The position numbers were made by a program, and so were the translations under genes. 9,489 bases of DNA from the NCBI GenBank assembly GCA_026991055.1, contig JALXCE010000001.1, positions 1 to 9,489 on the forward strand, read 5' to 3'. Of the stretch, positions 1 to 6,011 are shown piece by piece. The stretch is from Caldifarciminota bacterium. Lineage in GTDB: Bacteria; Hydrothermota; Hydrothermia; B15-G9; WFZT01. Every line of letters begins with the position of its first letter. Within the stretch, counting starts at the first letter, position 1. The notes beneath the pieces were generated by a model, which saw only the letters and a program-made list of their open reading frames with translations, had not been told where the DNA came from and did no database searches.

Positions 1-1052
1 GAGGTTATCCAATCACCCCCTCATCTGAAATAGCAGAGGTAATGTCAAGAGAACTTCCCAAAGTGGGGGGTGTATTTATTCAGATGGAAGACGAGATTGG
101 TAGTCTTGCAGCCTGCATAGGTGCAAGGCTCGCCGGTAAGAAGTCAATGACAGCTACGTCCGGACCTGGCTTTTCACTCATGCAGGAACATCTGGGCTAT
201 GCAGCAATGGCAGAGGTTCCAGTTGTTATCGTGAATGCAATGAGAGGTGGTCCATCGACCGGTCTTCCTACAAAGACATCACAGGGCGATTTCATGCAGG
301 CACGCTGGGGCACGCATGGTGACCATCCGGTTATTGCTATTGTCCCAGAATCTGTCCACGAGGTTTACCACCTTACCATTAAGGCAGTAAACCTTTCAGA
401 GATGTTCAGGGTTCCTGTTGTCCTTCTGATGGACGAGACACTTTCACATTTGAGAGAAAAAGTAGATATTCCTGACGAGATCGAGATTTACGAGGCAAAG
501 CCTATAGACTTACCTCCTGATAAATTCCTGCCATTTGCCGATGGCACCGAAAAATTTGCATCTCTTCCGCCATATGGAACAGGTTACAGATACCATATCA
601 CAGGTCTTGCGCATGGAGCTGACGGATTCCCGACAAACGACCCCGAGGTTATCGTTAAAAATATGAACAGGTTCCTCAAGAAATTTGAGGGAGCCGAGGA
701 CAAGGTTACTGATTTTGAAACCGTGAATACAGACGGTGAGCTTGATGTACTCCTCGTTGCAGCCGGTTCAGTTGCAAGACCCTGTAAAGAGGCCCTCAAT
801 TGGGCAAGGGAGCAGGGAATTAAAGTTGGGCTCTTTAGACCCAGGATCATCTGGCCCTTCCCTGAAAAGCATCTGAAAGAATATGACGGCAAAGTTAAAC
901 ATGTCATCGTTGTTGAACAGAATATGGGACAGCTTGTCCATGAGGTCGAAAAACTCTTCAAAGAAACACCTGTCCATTCTGTTGTAAGGTATGACGGGGA
1001 GCTTATTACCCCATTTGAAGTAGAGGAAGGCATCAGAAAAGTTGTTTCATAA
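1..1052 (+). CDS. korA: 2-oxoglutarate (2-oxoacid):ferredoxin oxidoreductase subunit alpha, 5'-partial
   Basis: The alpha subunit of a thiamine-pyrophosphate ferredoxin oxidoreductase interconverts 2-oxoglutarate and succinyl-CoA + CO2 with ferredoxin, in the cytoplasm of anaerobes. The frame is open to the window edge: the first complete codon is at 3 and reads GYPITPSSEIAE, a hallmark near the N-terminus of KorA/VorB-type subunits. The ATG at 42 is therefore internal, and roughly 15-30 N-terminal residues are missing. Further family signatures follow: QMEDEIGSLAA, TATSGPGFSLMQE, RGGPSTGLPTKTSQGD and ARWGTHGDHP (PYR domain), then the C-terminal domain with VVEQNMGQL. The stop is TAA at 1050-1052. 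The beta (TPP/FeS) subunit does not follow; a glmU-like gene starts 22 bp later, so partners must lie upstream or elsewhere. Substrate preference (2-oxoglutarate versus branched-chain 2-oxoacids) is inferred from overall resemblance and is less certain than the family. Confidence 0.93.
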   Translation, partial: GYPITPSSEIAEVMSRELPKVGGVFIQMEDEIGSLAACIGARLAGKKSMTATSGPGFSLMQEHLGYAAMAEVPVVIVNAMRGGPSTGLPTKTSQGDFMQARWGTHGDHPVIAIVPESVHEVYHLTIKAVNLSEMFRVPVVLLMDETLSHLREKVDIPDEIEIYEAKPIDLPPDKFLPFADGTEKFASLPPYGTGYRYHITGLAHGADGFPTNDPEVIVKNMNRFLKKFEGAEDKVTDFETVNTDGELDVLLVAAGSVARPCKEALNWAREQGIKVGLFRPRIIWPFPEKHLKEYDGKVKHVIVVEQNMGQLVHEVEKLFKETPVHSVVRYDGELITPFEVEEGIRKVVS

Positions 1053-1074
1053 ACAAACTCAAGGGGGATAATTT

Positions 1075-2076
1075 ATGGCAAGAGTTAAGTTCAGGAGGAG
1101 TATGGATAAAAAGTTGTATGCAGCAATACTTGCTGCGGGTGAATCAAAGAGGATGAAGTCGGAAAAGAGTAAGGTGCTCCACAAGCTCTGTGGCAAGCCC
1201 TTGCTCTATTTTCCGATTGAGGTTGCAAAATCATTAAATCCAGAGGAAATATTTGTGGTGGTTGGCGGCAGAAGTGAAAAAGAGGTGAGAGAGACTTTTA
1301 AAGATTCCGGTGTGACCTTTGTCACACAGGAAGAGCCAAATGGAACTGGCGGTGCCGTGATGGAACTCGAGCCATTCTTTGAGGATAAAGAAGCGGATAT
1401 CTTTATCATTCCGGGGGATGCTCCCCTACTCCGTCGGGAAACAGCTCAGGAACTTGTGAGATTTCACCAGGATAGAGGTGCTATCGCTACGGTTCTGACA
1501 GCTGAGGTACCAGACCCCACTGGCTATGGTCGCATCATTCGCTCCATCGGTGACCGCATCTTAATGATTGTCGAAGAGGCTGATGCCTTTCCAGAAGAGA
1601 AGGCCATAAGAGAGGTCAATTCAGGAATGTACGTCTTTGATACATACTCTCTCTTTAGATGGCTCAACGAACTACGGCCTAACAATAAACAGGAAGAATT
1701 TTACCTCACAGATGTGATAGAAATTTTGCAGAGGAGACTTGGCGGTGTGTTCGCCTATAAAGTGCCGGACTATACGGAAATTCTTGGAGTAAACACCCGA
1801 AAGCAGCTTGCCGAAGCCAACAGAATTATGAATGACAGGCTCAAAGTGGAGCACATGGAGAAAGGAGTCACATTCATAGACCCGAATACGGTTTATCTCG
1901 AGGTTGACGTAGAAATCGGTAAGGACACAATTATCTTCCCCTTTGTATCCCTTCTTGGAAAAACTGAGATTGGCGAAAAGGCGGAGATAGGTCCCAACGT
2001 GACCTTGAAAGATGTTAAGGTCACCAATGGAAAAGTCGTTAGAGGTAACAATTACTTTGAGAATCAGGTGATCTGA
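1075..2076 (+). CDS. glmU: GlmU-type UDP-N-acetylglucosamine pyrophosphorylase, short form lacking most of the acetyltransferase domain
   Basis: This protein makes UDP-GlcNAc from GlcNAc-1-phosphate and UTP for peptidoglycan and lipid A. Numbered from the ATG at 1075, the Rossmann-like uridyltransferase domain spans about residues 13-240: the nucleotide loop LAAGESKRMKS (19-29) with Lys33, NGTGG (89-93; usually GTGH), metal-binding GDAPL (114-118), YGRII, IVEEADA, EVNSGMYVFD, EFYLTDVIEI and GVNTRKQL. A left-handed beta-helix then begins (GVTFIDPN to GPNVTL, about 264-311), but the protein ends at 333 instead of about 455, so the acetyltransferase catalytic region is absent. gatC follows after 1 bp, so no lost remainder is hidden there. 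Start: ATG 1075 has AGGGGG with a 7-nt spacer. ATG 1102 (AGGAGG, only 3-nt spacer) would give MDKKLYAAILAAG, which matches the usual GlmU N-terminus better. Uridyltransferase activity is well supported; acetyltransferase activity is unlikely. Confidence 0.88.
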   Translation: MARVKFRRSMDKKLYAAILAAGESKRMKSEKSKVLHKLCGKPLLYFPIEVAKSLNPEEIFVVVGGRSEKEVRETFKDSGVTFVTQEEPNGTGGAVMELEPFFEDKEADIFIIPGDAPLLRRETAQELVRFHQDRGAIATVLTAEVPDPTGYGRIIRSIGDRILMIVEEADAFPEEKAIREVNSGMYVFDTYSLFRWLNELRPNNKQEEFYLTDVIEILQRRLGGVFAYKVPDYTEILGVNTRKQLAEANRIMNDRLKVEHMEKGVTFIDPNTVYLEVDVEIGKDTIIFPFVSLLGKTEIGEKAEIGPNVTLKDVKVTNGKVVRGNNYFENQVI

Positions 2077-2077
2077 A

Positions 2078-2368
2078 ATGGATGTTGAGAAGGTGGCAAA
2101 TCTCGCAAAACTCACATTCAACTCCGAAGAAGAAAAGGAAAAGACGGCTAAGGAATTTGAAAAAATTTTGGAATTTGTTGGAAAAATAAAAGAGTTAAAC
2201 CTTGAGGGAGTTGAACCCCTCACCCATCCCCATGAGGGATATCAAAAACTTAGAAAAGATGTGCCAGGTCGGGGGCTCTCCAGGGATGAGGCCCTGAGGG
2301 ACGCCCCCGAAGTTTACCAATTCTTTTTCAAAGTACCATCCCCTCTTAAGGGTATTTCCAAAAAGTGA
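2078..2368 (+). CDS. gatC: Asp-tRNA(Asn)/Glu-tRNA(Gln) amidotransferase subunit C
   Basis: GatC is the small scaffold subunit that wraps around GatA and GatB in the amidotransferase converting mischarged Glu-tRNA(Gln) and/or Asp-tRNA(Asn) to the amide form. The 96-residue protein has the family's usual length and layout: VEKVANLAKLTF at the N-terminus, the helix with FEKILEFVGKIKELN, the LEGVEPLTHP turn, LRKDVPGRGLSRDEAL, then DAPEVYQFFFKVPSPL near the end. ATG 2078 lies 1 bp after the previous stop, with AGGTG about 7 nt upstream. Its stop overlaps the next gene by 4 nt (GTGA). gatA and gatB are not adjacent, so the trimer is encoded at dispersed loci, which is common. The gene itself suggests the organism lacks a full set of direct Gln/Asn-tRNA synthetases, but that cannot be tested here. 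Confidence 0.92.
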   Translation: MDVEKVANLAKLTFNSEEEKEKTAKEFEKILEFVGKIKELNLEGVEPLTHPHEGYQKLRKDVPGRGLSRDEALRDAPEVYQFFFKVPSPLKGISKK

Positions 2369-3096
2369 GAGCACTTGTTGTAATACCAACTTACAATGAG
2401 AAGGACAACATCCGGGAGGTAATTGATGCGACTCTCCGGGTAGACCCTCGTCTGGACATCCTTGTTGTAGACGACAATTCGCAGGATGGCACGCAACAGA
2501 TTGTTCGCGGAATTATGAAAAAAACAGACCGGGTAAACATGATAACGAGACCCGGTAAACTTGGACTTGGCTCAGCATACTTACGAGGTTTTGAGTATGC
2601 ACTCGAGAAAGACTATGACTGTGTTATCGAAATGGACGCTGACCTCTCTCACCCGCCGGAAAAGATTGCCGAATTTCTCAAAGTGATTGAAAATGACGAG
2701 GCTGACGTTGTGGTAGGGTCCCGCTATTCCAACGGAGTAAGCGTTGTAAACTGGCCCATAACCCGACTCCTTCTCTCCTACTTCGCCAACGTTTATGCAA
2801 GAATTGTCACAGGGGTTCCGGTGTATGACATGACTGCAGGATTTGTTTGTTATAAAAAAGAGGTGCTTCAAAAGATTGACCTTAAGCACAATCACTTTCC
2901 AGAGGGGTATGCCTTTCAGATAGTTATGAAATTTCATGCTTACTACAGCGGCTTCCGCATCAAGGAAATTCCTATAATTTTCTATGAAAGGCGTTCCGGT
3001 GTCTCCAAGATGTCTAAAAAGATCGTGAGAGAAGCGATGTGGGTAGTGCTTAAACTTGGAATTAAAAGGATCTTTGGAAAAGTGAGGAAAACATGA
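2365..3096 (+). CDS. Glycosyltransferase family 2, polyprenol/dolichol-phosphate mannosyltransferase-like (DPM1 type)
   Basis: This looks like a GT-A fold glycosyltransferase that moves a sugar (mannose in characterised relatives) from an NDP-sugar to a polyprenyl phosphate on the cytoplasmic face of the membrane. The 243 residues start with LVVIPTYNEKDNI (4-16), the nucleotide-binding strand, then VVDDNSQDGT (34-43), the metal-binding DAD (91-93) inside EMDADLSHPP, GSRY (118-121), DMTAGFVCYKK (155-165) and ERRSGVSKMS (208-217) near the acceptor site. There is no C-terminal membrane anchor, unlike longer DPM1/GtrB-type relatives, so it should be soluble or peripheral. The GTG start at 2365 overlaps the gatC stop (GTGA), implying translational coupling, and the stop overlaps the next gene (ATGA). 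An SDR epimerase-like gene follows, suggesting envelope glycan or lipid-linked sugar metabolism. Donor and acceptor specificity are inferred. Confidence 0.88.
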   Translation: MRALVVIPTYNEKDNIREVIDATLRVDPRLDILVVDDNSQDGTQQIVRGIMKKTDRVNMITRPGKLGLGSAYLRGFEYALEKDYDCVIEMDADLSHPPEKIAEFLKVIENDEADVVVGSRYSNGVSVVNWPITRLLLSYFANVYARIVTGVPVYDMTAGFVCYKKEVLQKIDLKHNHFPEGYAFQIVMKFHAYYSGFRIKEIPIIFYERRSGVSKMSKKIVREAMWVVLKLGIKRIFGKVRKT

Positions 3097-4067
3097 AACT
3101 CGTTTTAACTGGTGTAACCGGATTCGTAGGTAAAAATCTTGTTCCAAAACTTTTGGAAGAGGGGCATGAAATCAGGGCGCTTGTGAGAAAAACTTCCCGC
3201 ATTCATAGACTCTCGGGGTATAACATTGAGTTCAAAACAGTTGATTTTCTGGACAAAGAACCCCTCAAAGGTGCTTTCGACGGGGCTGACCTGATCATCC
3301 ATATTGCGGGAACAATAGCCGGTCTTACCGCTGATGATTATATGAAGGGTAACTACCTTGTTACGAAAAATCTGGTCGATGAGTACATTCGAGAAAATTT
3401 AGATGTTCAGTTTATCTACATTTCATCACAGGCAGCAGCCGGGCCTTCTCGTGTAGGTATGCCCAAAAAAGAATCAGATCCATCGGAACCCGTTTCAATT
3501 TACGGGAAATCCAAGCTTTATGCGGAAAATTACATCCGTGCCCACGCGGAGCAAATAAAATTTACAATCTTGAGACCACCAGCAATTTATGGACGAGAGG
3601 ACAAGGCCTTTCTCTTTTACCTCAGAGCCATCAAGCAGCACTATTTCCCCCACATAGGTAAGCTTCAGGAGCTTTCCATTGTTCACGTGGATGACGTGGT
3701 ACAGGCTATAATGCTTTTAATGGGTAACGAGAAGGCAATAGGAGAGACTTATTTTCTGTCAGATGGAGAAATTTATCACATTTATGAGCTCATTAATATG
3801 CTAAAATCTGCCATCTCAGTGGAGAAAGTTTATGTTCTCCACATCCCCACGTGGCTTGCCATGATTTATGCGTTTATCAATGAAAAAATTGCACTCCTGA
3901 GGGGCAAACCCTCTATGGTTAATAGAGATAAAATCCGTGAACTCTCGCAGGAGGCATGGACAGTGGATATTTCAAAAATAAAATCCTTAGGCTACAAACC
4001 CACAAGATTTTTCAAAGAGGGTATCAAAGAAACAGTCAGCTGGTATCAGGAGAAAGGGTGGATTTAA
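3093..4067 (+). CDS. Extended SDR NAD(P)-dependent epimerase/dehydratase family protein
   Basis: An extended short-chain dehydrogenase/reductase, probably acting on a nucleotide sugar or a lipid/isoprenoid-like substrate; the exact substrate cannot be read. The 324 residues contain the N-terminal cofactor loop TGVTGFVG (6-13), an acidic pair after beta-3 (VDFLD, 50-54), HIAGT (70-74), the catalytic serine region YISSQAAAGP (109-118), the catalytic YGKSK (Tyr137, Lys141) and RPPAIYG (161-167). All core catalytic residues are therefore present. The C-terminal third (PTWLAMIYAFINE, then GKPSMVNRDK and LGYKPTRFFKEGI) resembles the 3-beta-HSD/epimerase-like branch rather than classical GalE. GAGG lies 5 nt before ATG 3093, which overlaps the glycosyltransferase stop by 4 nt. 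It is the last gene of the first operon; a 583-bp gene-free stretch follows. Confidence 0.85.
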   Translation: MKLVLTGVTGFVGKNLVPKLLEEGHEIRALVRKTSRIHRLSGYNIEFKTVDFLDKEPLKGAFDGADLIIHIAGTIAGLTADDYMKGNYLVTKNLVDEYIRENLDVQFIYISSQAAAGPSRVGMPKKESDPSEPVSIYGKSKLYAENYIRAHAEQIKFTILRPPAIYGREDKAFLFYLRAIKQHYFPHIGKLQELSIVHVDDVVQAIMLLMGNEKAIGETYFLSDGEIYHIYELINMLKSAISVEKVYVLHIPTWLAMIYAFINEKIALLRGKPSMVNRDKIRELSQEAWTVDISKIKSLGYKPTRFFKEGIKETVSWYQEKGWI

Positions 4068-4210
4068 TCTTTACGGGACATCAGATCCTGTAAGACTTTA
4101 ACTGGCGTAAGCCCGTTCGAAAATTCCAACCCACAGGATTGGCGTTTGCGTAACAGGTGCATGTTAGTTTTTTCTTCACATCGTCCTGTGGAAGATTTAC
4201 GAAACGATAT

Positions 4211-4254
4211 CCCTCCCCCACTTGCTGCGCAAGTGGGGGAGGGCGATGGGAGGG
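4211..4254 (+). repeat. REP-like perfect palindrome with G-rich tail
   Basis: A perfect 15-bp stem (4211-4225 with 4229-4243, arms CCCTCCCCCACTTGC and its complement) with a 3-nt loop, followed by CGATGGGAGGG. The G-rich arm and tail together form G5-A-G3-CGAT-G3-A-G3 (4235-4254), a canonical G-quadruplex motif that would compete with the hairpin. The following GAGTTTTCC is too T-poor for a convincing terminator. The palindrome-plus-G-rich-tail layout resembles dispersed REP-like elements; copy number elsewhere is unknown. Confidence 0.75.
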
Positions 4255-4352
4255 AGTTTTCCGCTCGAAATTTTTAAATATCAAGTACCACGTCATATCC
4301 CTGCAAGGCAAAGATGTATTTCTGATAAAAAATTCTTAATGTGCCCCCTCTC

Positions 4353-4404
4353 CTTTCATTCTCCCCCCGCAAACAAATTTATGCGGGGGGAGGAAAGCTT
4401 TTTT
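4353..4404 (+). terminator. Putative rho-independent terminator built on a GC-rich palindrome
   Basis: An 11-bp perfect stem CTCCCCCCGCA (4361-4371) pairs with TGCGGGGGGAG (4382-4392) around a 10-nt A/T-rich loop. An outer CTTTC (4353-4357)/GAAAG (4393-4397) pair extends it after a 3-nt bulge, and six Ts (4399-4404) follow directly. This is the best terminator-like structure downstream of the operon ending at 4067, though about 290 bp away. It may equally be one of the region's repeated palindromes. Confidence 0.55.
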
Positions 4405-4545
4405 ACGTGAAACCGTCAGTATATCTTAGGACTTAAAACTTTACTCTCTAATTCATCTCATTCGAACAGACCCAACTGCCATAATCCTGTTCGAAAAATT
4501 TCGAAGCCTTTGAATTTTAATGAAAAAATTGCCCCAACCTTGTTA

Positions 4546-4598
4546 TCTCCCCCCACGCACGAAGTGCGTTGGGTAGGTTAGGAGAGGGAATTTTCGAA
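4546..4598 (+). repeat. REP-like imperfect palindrome with G-rich tail
   Basis: ACGCAC (4555-4560) pairs with GTGCGT (4564-4569) around GAA. After one bulged T the stem continues as CCC/GGG, and an outer TCTCC (4546-4550) faces GGAGA (4581-4585). The tail GGAGAGGGAATTTTCGAA (4581-4598) resembles the GGGAGGGAGTTTTC after the 4211 palindrome, supporting two diverged members of one element family. No T-run follows closely enough for a terminator. Confidence 0.55.
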
Positions 4599-4613
4599 TA
4601 AACTCAACTGACA

Positions 4614-4642
4614 TTGAAATTATTATCTGAGGCATTTAATAT
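4614..4642 (+). promoter_or_regulatory. Sigma70-type promoter for the 4651 operon, predicted leaderless
   Basis: A -35 box TTGAAA (4614-4619) and a -10 box TAATAT (4637-4642) are separated by 17 bp. Transcription should start around 4649-4651, at or next to the ATG at 4651. No Shine-Dalgarno sequence precedes that ATG (TTTCACC), which agrees with a leaderless mRNA. The boxes are seen directly; their use is inferred. Confidence 0.6.
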
Positions 4643-4650
4643 ATTTCACC

Positions 4651-4875
4651 ATGAATATCGGAAAATTCCTCGTGTATACTGGCCTGTTCCTGGTTCTCGT
4701 CGGACTGTTTTTTATTCTGTTTGAGAAATTTCTGCATTTTGGAAGACTCCCGGGTGATGTTGTTTACGAAAAGGATAATTTCAAGGTCTATTTCCCACTC
4801 GGCACCTCAATACTGATATCCATCATCCTCACCCTTCTCCTGAACCTCATCATGATTTTCTTCTCCAAAAAATGA
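4651..4875 (+). CDS. DUF2905-type small membrane protein
   Basis: A 74-residue integral membrane protein with two predicted helices, about residues 6-24 and 50-71. They are joined by the loop FGRLPGDVVYEKDNFKVYFP, whose GRLPGD and the following YFPLGTSILISIIL are the signature of the DUF2905 family. The biochemical role of that family is unknown to me. The gene opens the second operon: a promoter ends 8 nt before its ATG and there is no ribosome binding site, so it is probably translated from a leaderless message. Its stop overlaps the start of the LptF/LptG-type permease (ATGA), and that permease start also lacks a clear Shine-Dalgarno sequence, suggesting that its translation depends on this small ORF. 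A role near lipid A/LPS export is only a guess from this coupling. Confidence 0.85.
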   Translation: MNIGKFLVYTGLFLVLVGLFFILFEKFLHFGRLPGDVVYEKDNFKVYFPLGTSILISIILTLLLNLIMIFFSKK

Positions 4876-6011
4876 AGAAACTGGACGATTATATCGTTAA
4901 AGAACACCTCCTTCCCTTTTTAGGTGGATTGAGTGTTTTAACCCTGATTATGATTTTAGACCGGGTCTTTGACCTCCTTGACCTGTTTCTCAGAAAGGGC
5001 ATCAAATTTCTAATCGTCCTCAAAGTATTCATTCTTTCCCTTCCCTTCATCCTTGCCCTTACGGTTCCCATGGCTGCATTAATCGCTACACTCATGGCAT
5101 TTGGGAGACTTTCTCAGGATTTCGAAGTCATGGCGATGAAATCATTTGGAATCTCCCTCAAACGCATGCTCGTTGGTCCTCTTGTTTTTGGTTTTTTAAT
5201 CTTCGTCGTCATGTCAATTTTCGATAATACCGTTTTGCCTGATGCAAACCACAAACTCAAGAACTTATTGATAGACATACACGAAAAAAAACCTGTCGCA
5301 CAGATCAAAGAAGGGGTTTTCACAAATATAGACAACTACTTAATTTACGTCAGGAGTAAAAACGAGAGAACCTCAGAGGTGAAGGATGTGATGATTCAGC
5401 AGGTGCTGCCTGATGGGAGAGTGAGAACAATCTTTGCCGATGCAGGTAAACTTGTGAGTACACCCGAAAAAATAGTTTTTTACCTTAAAAACGGCGAAAT
5501 CCATGAGACAGAAGGGCCGAGGGAAGAGCAGTATCGCATAGTCAAATTCACGAAACAGGTCATAACAATCCCTGTGAATTTCAAACTTATCATGCACCAG
5601 AGGCAGTATCGAGGAGCCCGTGAGATGTCTGCCTCAATGCTCTACCATCGTATTGAGAGATTAAAGAGGGAGATTAAAAGATTTGGCAACACAGATAAGG
5701 GAAAGGTTAAATACATGAGAAAGAGAATTTCACAGCTCTGGGTGGAGATTCACAAAAAATTTTCCATTCCCTTTGCTGCCATTGCATTTATCCTCATGGG
5801 AGCACCTATTGCCGTAATGACAAGGAAAAGCGGATTCAGCACGGCATTTGGCATATCCTTCCTGCTTTTCATGTTTTACTACATTTTTCTTGTAGGGGGA
5901 GAGGAACTCGCTGACAGGGCAATTATTCCACCGCTCGTTGCCATGTGGTTCCCCAATATACTATTCATCGGGATTGGTTTATATTTACTCAAAAGAGAGG
6001 AGAAAGTGTGA
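4872..6011 (+). CDS. LptF/LptG family lipopolysaccharide export permease (YjgP/YjgQ)
   Basis: A transmembrane subunit of the LptB2FG ABC exporter that extracts lipopolysaccharide from the inner membrane and passes it to the LptC/A/D bridge. Architecture: MKKLDDYIVKEHLLPF at the N-terminus, TM1 (about 13-32), TM2 (45-77), TM3 (98-118), a periplasmic beta-jellyroll (about 125-240), a basic segment (about 250-295), then TM4-TM6 (about 298-373). Typical family sequences include MAFGRLSQDFEVMAMKSFGIS (the coupling region that meets LptB), the end of the third helix with FDNTVLPDAN, HKKFSIPFAAIAF, GAPIAVMTRKSGFS and MWFPNI. The 379-residue length is normal. LptF and LptG are hard to tell apart by eye and only one copy is visible. 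It overlaps DUF2905 (ATGA) upstream and era (TGATG) downstream. Its presence points to an LPS-bearing outer membrane. Confidence 0.92.
   Translation: MKKLDDYIVKEHLLPFLGGLSVLTLIMILDRVFDLLDLFLRKGIKFLIVLKVFILSLPFILALTVPMAALIATLMAFGRLSQDFEVMAMKSFGISLKRMLVGPLVFGFLIFVVMSIFDNTVLPDANHKLKNLLIDIHEKKPVAQIKEGVFTNIDNYLIYVRSKNERTSEVKDVMIQQVLPDGRVRTIFADAGKLVSTPEKIVFYLKNGEIHETEGPREEQYRIVKFTKQVITIPVNFKLIMHQRQYRGAREMSASMLYHRIERLKREIKRFGNTDKGKVKYMRKRISQLWVEIHKKFSIPFAAIAFILMGAPIAVMTRKSGFSTAFGISFLLFMFYYIFLVGGEELADRAIIPPLVAMWFPNILFIGIGLYLLKREEKV

Larger units (their letters stand above)
4068..4650. other. 583-bp intergenic region rich in palindromes and repeats, no credible gene
   Basis: No open frame here resembles a protein: the short ones (for example 4157-4339 and 4222-4410 on +, 4081-4311 on -) run through perfect palindromes and lack ribosome binding sites. 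The region holds three C-run/G-run palindromes (4211-4243, 4353-4397, 4546-4586), a G-quadruplex motif (4235-4254), five TTCGAA hexamers (4116, 4461, 4490, 4500, 4593), a diverged direct repeat (4100-4125 and 4474-4500), and an 8-bp inverted repeat CCACAGGA/TCCTGTGG (4131-4138 and 4184-4191). A weak AT-rich hairpin (TAACA/TGTTA, 4151-4166) precedes a T6 run at 4168-4173. It separates the operon ending at 4067 from the one starting at 4651, so termination and initiation must both occur here unless transcription reads through. Confidence 0.8.

Noticed and set aside
4111..4130. GTTCGAA with flanking C-runs, T-arm-like, as a degenerate tRNA (also around 4489)
   Set aside because: No matching acceptor, D or anticodon stems can be built around either copy.
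4157..4410. Overlapping short + strand ORFs (4157-4339, 4222-4410) and a - strand ORF (4081-4311) as possible small genes
   Set aside because: They run through perfect palindromes and G-runs, have no ribosome binding site, and their products are low-complexity with no recognisable family features.
4211..4598. CRISPR array
   Set aside because: The palindromes differ in sequence and spacing and no regularly spaced identical repeats occur; there are no cas genes.
5945..6010. Longer Era starting at 5945
   Set aside because: The extra 22 residues are translated out of frame from the permease's last helix. ATG 6011 matches Era N-termini and has a good ribosome binding site.
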